From contig JBDTMZ010000142.1 in NCBI GenBank assembly GCA_039934035.1, forward strand, positions 1 to 64,000: DNA of 64,000 nucleotides. The letters are read 5' to 3'. This stretch comes from Solibacter sp039934035. GTDB taxonomy: Bacteria > Acidobacteriota > Terriglobia > Bryobacterales > Bryobacteraceae. A model generated the notes under the pieces. That model ran no database searches, was not told the DNA's origin, and saw only the letters and a list, made by a program, of their open reading frames with translations. Made by a program: the position numbers and the translations under genes. Positions 7,861 to 15,806 of the stretch are shown here, in pieces; the first letter of the stretch is position 1; every line of letters starts with the position of its first letter.

Positions 7861-9597
7861 CTACGGCGTGCCGAAGAATTCCAGTACGACCAGGGTAATG
7901 TCGTCGGACTGCGGCGCACCATCCGTGAATAGCACGACCGCCTCCTGAACGGCGTCATGAATGGCGGCGCAGGAGCGTCCGGCATTGGCCTCCACGACTT
8001 CGCGCAGGCGCCGTTTGCTGAAGAATTCTCCCTGCCGGTTCTGGGCTTCCGTCACTCCGTCGCTGTAGATGACGACCTTGTCGCCGGGCGACAGCCGCTC
8101 TTCGATGACCCCGAACTGAGCAGGCTCGATCAGACCGACCGGCGTGCCGCTGACCTCCAACTCGCTCCGCCCGCCGCCGGCGCGCACGAGCATGGGCGGA
8201 CAATGCGCGGCGTTCACGTAGTGCATGCGTCCATCGTCATGCAGCAGGCAATAGAACACGGTGGCGTACTTTTCGCCACCCGTACGCTCGAGCAGGAAGT
8301 GGTTCAGGCGCTCGATGCGGTGCCCCATTCCCTCGGCGTGATCCGTGGCGGTGAGCAGCGCGCCCTGCAAAAGAGAAGCCAGCAGGGCCGAAGCGACGCC
8401 CTTACCGGAAACGTCGGCCACAATGGCGCACCAACATTGCGGCGTGACGCGCGTGACATCGAAATAGTCGCCGCCCACCTCGTGCGACGCCAGACTGCTG
8501 CCGCTGGCGCGCAGCCACCCCTCGGAGGGCAGACTGCCGGGGAGGAGGCTCTGCTGGATGGTCCGCGCCAACTGCAGTTCCTCTTCCATCTTGTGCTTGG
8601 ACTGTTCTTCCTGGAGCAGGCGCGCGTTTTCGAGCACCGTGGAAGCTTCGATGGCCAGCGTCTGGAGTAGTTCGCGATTGCCGCCGGCCAGGTCCGCGGC
8701 GAACAGTTTCGAATCCATGTAGAGCACGCCAACCGTTTCGTCGCCCCTGGGAAGCACCTTGGTCGCGTTGCCCTGCCCCGCCCGAATACGCACCAGCGGC
8801 ACACAGACCACACTGCGCAATTCCAGATCGGCGACGCTGTTCTGGGGCCGCGTTTCTTCCGCGCCCAGGGGCTCGAAGTTCATGGAAAGCAGTTCGCGGC
8901 GATGTTCGAGCGCGCGGCGGATCACGTCGCGCGGCACCCGCAAATCGCTCTCCCGCAGGATTTGCCCGTGCTTGTTGCGCGCCACGCGCGTCTCCAGCGC
9001 CGGCCCGTTGGCGGTACGCAACAGGAGGAAGCCGCGCTCGGCGCCGGTGATGGTCAGCGCCGTATCGACCACGCTGGCCAGCACCTCATCGATGGAAAAC
9101 GAACTCTGCAGGGTGCGAGCCAGGTCGAGAATCGCGCGCAGTTTCCCGAGGTTGCCGCCGACTCCCGGAGGCGACGTTTCCACGGCGCCGAACTGTTCCA
9201 TCAGGCGCTTTAGCTCCACGCCGTCGAGCGCGAACAAAAGCTGGTACGAATCGGGCGCACCGAGTTCCACGCGGTCGGAGTTCTCCAGCACTTTGCGCAT
9301 GACGCGCGTGCCGTTGACAAAGGTGCCATGGCGGCTGTTGGCGTCCTCCAGAACGTAGGCGCCGTCCTTGACTACGATTCTGGCGTGGGATCGGGAAACG
9401 CGGCTGTCGCGCACAATCAGGTGATTGTCCGGCTGGCGGCCGATTAGAAACGGAATGGGCTCGACAGCGACGCGCTTGCGATGCCCACCGGGATCGACGA
9501 CGACGAAGGAGGCAGGACCCGCGCCGGAATGGCCGGCCGCTTCGGATGTCGATCCGGAGGGGTGCGCCCCGTCCGGCTCCTTCTGGCCTGGACTCAT
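7861..9597 (-). CDS. FHA-GAF-SpoIIE (PP2C-type) serine phosphatase
   Basis: Protein of 578 residues with three domains. An FHA domain at about 31-115 carries GR(53-54), SRSH (68-71) and the N..HGTFVNG loop (87-96), so it should bind phosphothreonine peptides. A GAF-like sensor domain at about 150-330 contains GAERGFLLLR and VGVLYMDSK. A C-terminal SpoIIE/PP2C phosphatase at about 345-575 shows the metal-binding motifs VGGDYFDV and VADVSGKGVASALLA and the late VIYSDGVTEAQN. Such proteins dephosphorylate anti-sigma factor antagonists or similar targets. Its ATG lies one nucleotide after the TGA of the Fur-family gene, so the two are cotranscribed and probably translationally coupled, which suggests a link between metal or peroxide sensing and phosphatase signalling. 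No transmembrane segment is visible. Confidence 0.9.
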   Translation of the reverse strand: MSPGQKEPDGAHPSGSTSEAAGHSGAGPASFVVVDPGGHRKRVAVEPIPFLIGRQPDNHLIVRDSRVSRSHARIVVKDGAYVLEDANSRHGTFVNGTRVMRKVLENSDRVELGAPDSYQLLFALDGVELKRLMEQFGAVETSPPGVGGNLGKLRAILDLARTLQSSFSIDEVLASVVDTALTITGAERGFLLLRTANGPALETRVARNKHGQILRESDLRVPRDVIRRALEHRRELLSMNFEPLGAEETRPQNSVADLELRSVVCVPLVRIRAGQGNATKVLPRGDETVGVLYMDSKLFAADLAGGNRELLQTLAIEASTVLENARLLQEEQSKHKMEEELQLARTIQQSLLPGSLPSEGWLRASGSSLASHEVGGDYFDVTRVTPQCWCAIVADVSGKGVASALLASLLQGALLTATDHAEGMGHRIERLNHFLLERTGGEKYATVFYCLLHDDGRMHYVNAAHCPPMLVRAGGGRSELEVSGTPVGLIEPAQFGVIEERLSPGDKVVIYSDGVTEAQNRQGEFFSKRRLREVVEANAGRSCAAIHDAVQEAVVLFTDGAPQSDDITLVVLEFFGTP

Positions 9598-9598
9598 C

Positions 9599-10123
9599 TC
9601 AGCTTTTCCGCGTCCGCTTCCTGGGGGCTCGTGCGGGGGCCAGTTTCCCGGTTTCGAGCGACAGCATGCGCAGTTCCTCCACCTCGCGGGCGCGGAGCGT
9701 CTGGCAGTGCGCGCAGTAGCCGCCGACTTCGGTGCGCGCCAGCAGCACCTGAAAGCCGAAATGGCTTTCGATCTGCTTGCGCAGGCGCTGCAGCGGTTCG
9801 CCGAAAAACTCTTCCACCTTGCCGCAGCGCATGCAGATGACGTGAGCGTGCTCCTGCTTCAGGCGGGTTTCATAGTAATGCTGATCTCCGCCGTAGTGCA
9901 TCAGGTCGAGCTCGTCGACCAGGCCGCCGGCCTTCAGCATTTTGAGGGTGCGATAGACGGTGACGCGATTGAGTTTGGCGTCTTTTTTCTTGGCCAGTTG
10001 GAACAGGCTCTCGGCATCCAGATGCTCGCCGGTCTTGTCGATGAGTTCGAGCAGGATCTGGCGCTGGCGTGTGAGCCTGACGCCGCGCTCCTTCAACGAA
10101 CCTTCAATTGAATCGAGAGCCAT
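9599..10123 (-). CDS. Fur/PerR-family metal-dependent repressor
   Basis: Protein of 174 residues. The winged-helix half carries GVRLTRQRQILLELI and the recognition helix RVTVYRTLKML; the C-terminal half has HYYE, HAHVICMRCGKVEEF and GYCAHCQ, giving two CxxC pairs for the structural zinc and the His/Glu ligands for the sensory metal. A basic tail (PRKRTRKS) extends beyond the usual family end. The start at 10123 matches the family; the upstream frame to 10297 is proline-rich and rejected. An extended -10 (TGCTAGAAT) lies 17 nt upstream, so the leader would be about 10 nt and has no Shine-Dalgarno sequence. It is followed after 1 nt by the FHA-SpoIIE phosphatase and is divergent from the biotin carboxylase. 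Fur, PerR and Zur cannot be told apart by eye. Confidence 0.88.
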   Translation of the reverse strand: MALDSIEGSLKERGVRLTRQRQILLELIDKTGEHLDAESLFQLAKKKDAKLNRVTVYRTLKMLKAGGLVDELDLMHYGGDQHYYETRLKQEHAHVICMRCGKVEEFFGEPLQRLRKQIESHFGFQVLLARTEVGGYCAHCQTLRAREVEELRMLSLETGKLAPARAPRKRTRKS

Positions 10124-10140
10124 AGTGAGGGAACTATCCA

Positions 10141-10149
10141 ATTCTAGCA
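10141..10149 (-). promoter_or_regulatory. extended -10 element of the Fur/phosphatase operon
   Basis: Minus-strand TGCTAGAAT has the form TGnTAGAAT. It places transcription start near 10134, about 10 nt before the ATG at 10123. No convincing -35 is seen. A palindromic Fur box was looked for here and not recognised. Confidence 0.45.
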
Positions 10150-10364
10150 GTCGCGCCGTAGTCCCTGGCGGTCGAGTCTGGATTGGTTGGGCTGGGAGGG
10201 CCTTAGAGTGCCTCGGACCTGGCGAGGTGCGGTTCAGGGGTGGCCCCGGGGCGGTGTGGAGTTGGCGGTGTGCGCTTGGGTGGTGCCGACTGGACAAGGT
10301 GCGGGTAACGGGTGTGGAGCGGGCGAGCTGCGGGCCTGGAGCGGAAGCGTTTCCCGGCCCTCCC

Positions 10365-10373
10365 TGTTACAAT
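10365..10373 (+). promoter_or_regulatory. extended -10 element abutting the biotin carboxylase start
   Basis: TGTTACAAT (TGnTACAAT) ends 7 nt before the GTG start codon at 10381. Transcription would therefore begin at or next to the GTG, which predicts a leaderless mRNA. There is no room for a ribosome-binding site. Confidence 0.5.
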
Positions 10374-10380
10374 TCCCTCT

Positions 10381-11880
10381 GTGTTCCGCAAGGTACTGAT
10401 TGCCAATCGCGGCGAGATTGCCGTCCGCGTGGTCCGCGCACTGCGGGAGATGGAAATCCCGTCGGTGGCGGTCTATTCCGACCCCGACCGCACCTCGCTC
10501 CACGTCCGCATGGCGGACGAAGCCGAGCGTCTGGGACCGGGTCCCTCGGCGGAAAGCTACCTGCTGATGGACCGCCTGATCGATATCGCGCGGCGCCGCG
10601 GGGCGGACGCGATCCATCCGGGGTACGGTTTTCTTTCGGAGAATGCGGATTTCGCGGCCGCGTGCGAAGCGGCGGGCATTACGTTTATCGGCCCTTCCCC
10701 GGCGTCGATCCGCGCCATGGGCGCGAAGACGGCAGCGCGGCAGACCGCCGTTGCGGCGGGCGCACCCGTCATCCCGGGCACGGACGAACCGGTGACGCTG
10801 GAAACGCTGCGCGCATTCACGGCGGCACACGGCTTCCCGGTGCTCTTGAAGGCGGTGGCCGGAGGCGGCGGAAAGGGGATGCGCCGGGTGGACCGGGAGG
10901 CCGATCTCGAAGCGGCGTTTCTCGACGCATCATCAGAGGCGGGCCGCGCGTTCAGTTCCCCGGAGGTCTATGTGGAGCGCCTGATCGAGCGCGCGCGCCA
11001 CATCGAAATCCAACTGCTGGGCGACCGGCACGGCAACATGGTGCACCTGGGCGAACGCGAGTGCTCCATTCAGCGGCGCCATCAAAAAGTGATCGAGGAA
11101 TGTCCATCGCCGCTGGTCGCCGCACACCCCGAGTTGCGGCACGAAATGGGGCAGGCAGCGATTCGTGCGGCGCGCGCCGCGGGCTATTACAACGCCGGCA
11201 CGGTGGAGTTCCTGGTGGATTCCGACCGGCGATTCTACTTTCTGGAAATGAATACGCGGCTGCAGGTGGAGCACCCGGTGACGGAACTGGTGACCGGCCT
11301 CGACCTGGTTCGCCTGCAAATCGAAATCGCCGCCGGGGGACGGCTGCCGTTCACGCAGGACGACATCACGTGGCGCGGGGCCGCGGTGGAATGCCGCGTC
11401 TACGCGGAGGATCCCTACAACGATTTTCTGCCCTATCCGGGACGCATCACGCGGCTGACGCGCCCGTCGGGGCCTGGCATCCGGCTGGATGGCTGCGTGT
11501 ACCTGGGTTGGACGGTGCCGATGGAATACGATCCGCTGCTGGCCAAACTGGCGGTGTGGGCCGATAGCCGCGATCACGCCGTCCAGCGCATGCTGCGCGC
11601 GCTGCGGGAGTACGACGTGGGGGGCATCCGCACCAACCTGGCGTTCTTCCGCCAGATACTGGAAGACCCCGAATTCCTGGCGGCGAACCTGCATACCGGG
11701 TTCATCGAAGAATTCTGGAAACGCCGGCCGCCGCTGGAGGCGGATGCCGGGGTGGTAGCGGCGGCGGCCCTGGCAGCCGCGCTGCACGCCACCCGCGCGC
11801 CGTCAGAGGCGGGGTCAAACGGCGGGGCGCCGTCCGCCAGCGCCTGGCGCGACGCCGGACGGGAGTCCCTGCTGCGATGA
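10381..11880 (+). CDS. biotin carboxylase subunit (acyl-CoA carboxylase type)
   Basis: Protein of 499 residues that carboxylates biotin at the expense of ATP and bicarbonate. Seen are the N-terminal FRKVLIANRGEIAVRVVRAL, HPGYGFLSEN, the ATP-grasp glycine loop VAGGGGKGMR, the ECSIQRRHQKVIEE segment and the active-site block EMNTRLQVEHPVTELVTG. A C-terminal extension after about residue 450 is Ala-rich and low in complexity. Start: the family begins at FRKVLIANRG, giving the GTG at 10381; the open frame back to 10312 adds a nonconserved stretch. It overlaps the biotin carrier gene by ATGA, so they form one operon and probably one enzyme. The carboxyltransferase subunit is not in the window, so acetyl-, propionyl- or methylcrotonyl-CoA as substrate cannot be decided. 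Confidence 0.92.
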   Translation: MFRKVLIANRGEIAVRVVRALREMEIPSVAVYSDPDRTSLHVRMADEAERLGPGPSAESYLLMDRLIDIARRRGADAIHPGYGFLSENADFAAACEAAGITFIGPSPASIRAMGAKTAARQTAVAAGAPVIPGTDEPVTLETLRAFTAAHGFPVLLKAVAGGGGKGMRRVDREADLEAAFLDASSEAGRAFSSPEVYVERLIERARHIEIQLLGDRHGNMVHLGERECSIQRRHQKVIEECPSPLVAAHPELRHEMGQAAIRAARAAGYYNAGTVEFLVDSDRRFYFLEMNTRLQVEHPVTELVTGLDLVRLQIEIAAGGRLPFTQDDITWRGAAVECRVYAEDPYNDFLPYPGRITRLTRPSGPGIRLDGCVYLGWTVPMEYDPLLAKLAVWADSRDHAVQRMLRALREYDVGGIRTNLAFFRQILEDPEFLAANLHTGFIEEFWKRRPPLEADAGVVAAAALAAALHATRAPSEAGSNGGAPSASAWRDAGRESLLR

Positions 11881-12374
11881 AACTCTTGCTGACGATCGAC
11901 GGGCGTTCCGAGAGTATCGATTTGATTTCGCCGGCGCCCGGGTGCCGATTTCAGTTGGGCGACGCCGCGCCGCGCGAGGCCAACGTGAAAGTGGCCGAGC
12001 CTGGGGTGTATACGATTCTGCTGGACGGAAGAAGCTACGACGTGTTCGTGGAGGACGCGCCATCCGGGATGGTGGTTTCGGTGGAAGGCCATCGCTTTGA
12101 GATTGAGGCGCGCGACCCGCGGCGGTGGTCGCGCAAAGCGGCGGCCGCCGGTATGGGGGCAGTGCAAAGCATCGTCAGTCCGATGCCGGGCAAGGTGATC
12201 CGCGTGCTGGCCGCGCCCGGAGACCAGGTGGCGGCGGGACAGGACATCGTGATAGTGGAAGCGATGAAGATGCAGAATGAGCTGAAAGCGGCGCGCGCGG
12301 GAAAAGTACTCACGGTGCCGGCCCGGGAGGGACATACCGTCTCCGCCGGCGAGTTACTGGCGACGCTGGAGTAA
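11877..12374 (+). CDS. biotin carboxyl carrier protein (biotin/lipoyl domain)
   Basis: Protein of 165 residues. Residues about 96-165 form the biotinyl domain with the canonical VEAMKMQNE, the biotinylated lysine being K131, followed by AARAGKV and ending AGELLATLE. The N-terminal half (residues 1-85) is a beta-rich region like those in the carrier part of propionyl/methylcrotonyl-type carboxylases, rather than the Pro/Ala linker of AccB. Its ATG overlaps the stop of the biotin carboxylase gene. Two hairpins follow the stop codon. It should shuttle carboxybiotin between the adjacent carboxylase and a carboxyltransferase encoded elsewhere. Confidence 0.88.
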   Translation: MKLLLTIDGRSESIDLISPAPGCRFQLGDAAPREANVKVAEPGVYTILLDGRSYDVFVEDAPSGMVVSVEGHRFEIEARDPRRWSRKAAAAGMGAVQSIVSPMPGKVIRVLAAPGDQVAAGQDIVIVEAMKMQNELKAARAGKVLTVPAREGHTVSAGELLATLE

Positions 12375-12401
12375 CTTCTTACGAAGATACAGAGAAGTTA
12401 C
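12371..12401 (+). terminator. stem-loop overlapping the carrier-protein stop codon
   Basis: GTAACTTCT (12371-12379) pairs perfectly with AGAAGTTAC (12393-12401) around 13 nt. The 5' arm includes the TAA stop. There is no T-run, so it could be part of a two-hairpin 3' end rather than a classical intrinsic terminator. Confidence 0.4.
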
Positions 12402-12405
12402 GAGA

Positions 12406-12441
12406 CCAGCCCCCCGAGGTAATACGGGGAAGGGGGGCTGG
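12406..12441 (+). terminator. GC-rich stem-loop, probable transcript end
   Basis: CCAGCCCCCC (12406-12415) pairs perfectly with GGGGGGCTGG (12432-12441) around a 16-nt loop. It follows the previous stem by 4 nt. The U-run is missing; only CTTGGTCT follows. Confidence 0.45.
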
Positions 12442-12700
12442 CTTGGTCTACAGGTGGGACACCATCTAGGAGATGGATGCCTGCGTCGTGCTCCTACAGG
12501 CGTCTCGGTTGAGTGGAAACTGCACGACGCTGTTGAATGTAGATTGCCAGAGCTTTTGCGCGGATACAAGGGAATAACTAATTTTCGGCACAGCTTGTAG
12601 CCTTGTTCTGTAAGTCGCTTATTTCGTGGTGACTTTTCGGATTTCCCCGGCGTCTCATTGGCAGGTACGCCAGGCACAAGAGGCGTAGCGGAGGGAAATC
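12442..12700. other. intergenic region before carbonic anhydrase
   Basis: About 260 bp with no supported gene, promoter or repeat that I can identify, apart from the GGAGGG ribosome-binding site just before the GTG at 12701. Confidence 0.4.
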
Positions 12701-13372
12701 GTGGATAAGATCATCCAAGGAATTCGACACTTTCAGGACGAAGTATTTCCTAAGAACCGGGCATTGTTCCAGAATCTGGCATCGTCCCAGAGTCCGGAAA
12801 CGCTGGTCATCGCGTGCTCGGATTCGCGCATCTCGCTCGATCTGATCACCCAGACGTCGCCGGGGGACCTGTTCGTCTGCCGGAACGCGGGCAACCTGGT
12901 GCCGCCGCACGGGAAGAGCAATGCGGTGTCGGCGAGCATCGAGTACGCTCTCAATGCCCTGCCAATCCGCGACATTGTGATCTGCGGGCATTCCGATTGC
13001 GGCGCGATGAAGGGACTGCTGCACCCGAAGGCGCTGCGGCGTATGCCACAGGTGAAGGGCTGGCTGACCCACGCCGAAGGCGCCCTGGCCGCGTTCGAGC
13101 GGCAGAGCGGTGCGGCCGGCGCTCCGGACGCGGTGGCCCGGCTGGCGAAATACAATGTCAGGCTGCAACTGGAGCATCTGCGGACCTTCCCGAGCGTCTT
13201 CTCGCGCGTACAGGAAGGCACGCTGCGGTTGCACGGCTGGTTCTACCAGATCGATCAGGGCGAAGTCTCGCAATGCCAGGGCGACGGGTCGTGGATTCCG
13301 CTGCGTCATCCGGTGCCGTACGAAGCGCCCCTGGTATTGAGCGCGAGTTCCGCCGAAGCCTTGAGTGCATGA
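12701..13372 (+). CDS. beta-class carbonic anhydrase
   Basis: Protein of 223 residues that interconverts CO2 and bicarbonate. The zinc-binding set of the beta class is present: C39, D41 and R43 in VIACSDSRIS, then H97 and C100 in CGHSDCGAMK, with GDLFVCRNAGNLVPP and ASIEYAL between. It starts at a GTG preceded by GGAGGG 4-9 nt upstream. No signal peptide, so cytoplasmic. It lies 326 bp after the biotin carboxylase/carrier pair; since biotin carboxylase consumes bicarbonate, the placement is metabolically sensible, although the intervening hairpins suggest separate transcripts. A sulfate-transport role, seen with some fused homologues, is unlikely because no permease domain is present. Confidence 0.92.
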   Translation: MDKIIQGIRHFQDEVFPKNRALFQNLASSQSPETLVIACSDSRISLDLITQTSPGDLFVCRNAGNLVPPHGKSNAVSASIEYALNALPIRDIVICGHSDCGAMKGLLHPKALRRMPQVKGWLTHAEGALAAFERQSGAAGAPDAVARLAKYNVRLQLEHLRTFPSVFSRVQEGTLRLHGWFYQIDQGEVSQCQGDGSWIPLRHPVPYEAPLVLSASSAEALSA

Positions 13373-13656
13373 GCTTGAGTGCATGAGATGGATTCGCGGA
13401 CGCTTGCCTGACCGCGAGGCGTATCGCGGCGGGGCCGGCGGAGCGCTCGTGATTCTCCGCCGCGTGTTCAGTGGGGCGTTGCGGCCGGGCGGGGATATGG
13501 CGTCCGCCGTTTGCCCGCATCGCTGGATCCGGATGGCATGGTTGTGCGCCCTCTTCCGGCAGCTGGACTCCCAGTGATTCTGTTCCATCCGTAGACTACT
13601 TCTGTACATAGAAGAATCGTTCCGCTCCACGTGTGCAAGAATTTTGGATAGGTACG

Positions 13657-14955
13657 ATGCTCAAGGAACGCCATGTTCTGCCGGTGCTGGTGGCGGGATT
13701 CACGCTGCTGGTGATGTTGCTGTTGGTGTCGGGCGTGATCGCAGTCGATTCGATGCGGTCGACGCAGGCGATCGCGGCGGATTTCGCGGCGGAGCAGCAG
13801 GCAACGCTGCGGCTGATCGGAGAAATCCAAAGCGAGGAGGGCAATTTAAGCAGCGTATTCTATTCGCTGGCGGCAGGCCCGCAGAATGTCGACGCCGCCG
13901 CGCTGCTCAAACGCCTGGATGCGTTGGAATCGGCCATCCATCGGACGACAGATGTGGGCACGGCATCGCGCGATTCCGCGCTGTGGAACGATGTGCGGCG
14001 CGCGGTTGACGCCTTTATTGAAGAAGGCCGCGCCACCCTGCGATCGCGGCGCGAGCCTTCCAGCGAGTTCTTCCTGCGGCACCAGAACCTGCTGACGGCT
14101 TTGGCGGAATTGACCGGCTCTAATTTCAGCACGGTGGGCGCGGTTAGCGAAGAGCGCAAGCTGTTCGCGTCGCGAATCCGTTACGCGCTGCTGCTGATGG
14201 GCGCGGCGGTGCTGGTGGCGCTGGGCGGAGCGCTGCTCACTGTGTACCATGTGACCCGTATGTTCCGGCGCCTGCAGTGGCAGGCGGAAGAGCTCGCGGG
14301 ACTATCGTCACGGACGATGAATGATCACGAGGCGATGGCCACGCGGCTTTCGCGCGAGATGCATGACCACTTCGGGCAAACGTTGAGCGCGATCGAAGCC
14401 AACCTGGTTTCGATGCAGAACGCGAAAACCTATCATACGGGCCGCATCGAAGACTGCCTGGGCCTGGTGAAGGACGCGGTGCAAAATGTCAGAGAGGTCT
14501 CGCAGTTGCTGCGCCCCAGCATTCTGGACGATTTCGGACTGGACGCCAGCCTGCGGTGGCTGGCCGACGGCTTTGCCGAACGCACGGGGCGCACGGTGCG
14601 CTACTCCTCGACCTTCACCGGAAGGCTGCAGCCCGACAGCGAAACGCAGTTGTTCCGCATTGCCCAGGAAGCGCTGACCAACGTGGCCCGCCATGCCAAC
14701 GCGACCACCGTCGACATCGACTTTTGCGAGGCCTCTGGCGGACTGCGGTTGACGATTTCCGATAACGGAAAGGGCCTCAACATGGCCACCGCGCGGCGCG
14801 GCTGCGGACTGGTGGGCATGCGTGCAAGGGCTCGCGCCGTGGGTGCGGAGATTTCGGTGCGCTCCCGCGCCGGCGAAGGCGTCACGGTCAGTGTAGTGCT
14901 CCCATCAGCTCAATCCATATATGAATCGCAAAATACGAATCCTGTTAGCCGATGA
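13657..14955 (+). CDS. NarL-type sensor histidine kinase
   Basis: Protein of 432 residues. An N-terminal transmembrane helix (VLPVLVAGFTLLVMLLLVSGV) and a second at about 170-195 flank a periplasmic helical sensor region of about 140 residues. The cytoplasmic part has a HisKA_3 dimerisation domain with the phospho-acceptor histidine in SREMHDHFGQTLS, the LRPSILDDFGLDASLRWL line typical of the NarX/DegS/LiaS class, and an HATPase_c domain (EALTNVARHAN, ISDNGKGL, GCGLVGMRARA). The ATG at 13657 has GGATAGG upstream; a GTG at 13633 is an alternative. The 3' end overlaps the response regulator by 35 nt, so the pair is translationally coupled. The stimulus is unknown. Confidence 0.9.
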   Translation: MLKERHVLPVLVAGFTLLVMLLLVSGVIAVDSMRSTQAIAADFAAEQQATLRLIGEIQSEEGNLSSVFYSLAAGPQNVDAAALLKRLDALESAIHRTTDVGTASRDSALWNDVRRAVDAFIEEGRATLRSRREPSSEFFLRHQNLLTALAELTGSNFSTVGAVSEERKLFASRIRYALLLMGAAVLVALGGALLTVYHVTRMFRRLQWQAEELAGLSSRTMNDHEAMATRLSREMHDHFGQTLSAIEANLVSMQNAKTYHTGRIEDCLGLVKDAVQNVREVSQLLRPSILDDFGLDASLRWLADGFAERTGRTVRYSSTFTGRLQPDSETQLFRIAQEALTNVARHANATTVDIDFCEASGGLRLTISDNGKGLNMATARRGCGLVGMRARARAVGAEISVRSRAGEGVTVSVVLPSAQSIYESQNTNPVSR

Positions 14956-15556
14956 TCACGCCGTAGTGCGTCAGGGCTTCCGTCTGATCCTGAACCAGGA
15001 GCCGGACATGGAAGTCGTCGGAGAGGCCGGAGACGGCATGGAGGCCGTCCGCCTGGTGCTGCAGTTGAAGCCCACGCTGGTGATCATGGACATCGGCATG
15101 CCGAAGATCAACGGCGTGGAAGCGACGCGCCGGATCCTGGAGGCGTGCAGCGATGCCAGGGTCCTGATTCTGAGCATGCACAAAGACGCGGTCTACGTGC
15201 GCGAAACGCTGCGCGCCGGCGCAAAAGGCTATCTGCTGAAGGACTCTATCGACCAGGACCTGCTGCGCGCGGTACGCGCCGTTGCCTGCGGTGACGGCTT
15301 CCTGAGCCCGGAGATCTCGGCTACGGTGCTGCAGGAGTACCAGCAGGTGGCCGACCCGTTCGACCAGTTGACGGCGCGGGAACGCGAGGTGCTACAACTG
15401 CTGGCCGAAGGCAAAGTTGCCAAGGAGATCGCTACCCAGTTGGATATCAGCGTCTACACGGTGGACGCGCATCGGGGCCGCATCATGAAGAAACTGGACC
15501 TGAGGAGTTCCACGGAGATCGTTCGTTTCGCCATGCGAAAAGGGTTGGTGGAATAG
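14921..15556 (+). CDS. NarL/LuxR-family response regulator
   Basis: Protein of 211 residues and partner of the kinase just upstream. The receiver domain (1-120) has the acidic pair DD (11-12), the phospho-accepting D57 in VIMDIGMP, and the conserved lysine in RAGAKGYLLKD. The C-terminal LuxR-type helix-turn-helix (about 148-211) reads LTAREREVLQLLAEGKVAKE, then ISVYTVDAHRGRIMKKL. It starts inside the kinase gene. The next gene downstream on the same strand, after 250 bp, encodes a BBP2-like porin, a plausible but unproven target. Confidence 0.93.
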   Translation: MNRKIRILLADDHAVVRQGFRLILNQEPDMEVVGEAGDGMEAVRLVLQLKPTLVIMDIGMPKINGVEATRRILEACSDARVLILSMHKDAVYVRETLRAGAKGYLLKDSIDQDLLRAVRAVACGDGFLSPEISATVLQEYQQVADPFDQLTAREREVLQLLAEGKVAKEIATQLDISVYTVDAHRGRIMKKLDLRSSTEIVRFAMRKGLVE

Positions 15557-15806
15557 CAAAACGGCATAACAGAACCGGGCTACAAATCGGCCCAAAGAAC
15601 CAGTAGAACCTTGCACCACCCTGTCTGCTGCGTCAATCTGGAACAAATACATCGGGATTAGGGGCCCGTCGCTGGCGAACTATTGCACGGCCCCTACCGA
15701 TTCTGCTTTATTCACCCATTGATCGCACACAGGGGAGCCCAGGACGTCTTCCCTATCCTTCTCGCCAAGTACGCGGGCACGCCACCGAAAACAAAAAGGA
15801 CAAACG

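Noticed and set aside
10124..10380. Fur box in the fur/carboxylase divergent region
   Set aside because: The region is very GC-rich; no GATAAT-like inverted repeats are present.
10234..11787. Minus-strand ORFs opposite the biotin carboxylase gene
   Set aside because: Shadows of the carboxylase reading frame; Arg/His-rich and without start signals.
13365..13577. 70-residue plus-strand ORF between carbonic anhydrase and the histidine kinase
   Set aside because: Begins inside the carbonic anhydrase 3' end, no ribosome-binding site, and no hydrophobic or domain-like pattern.
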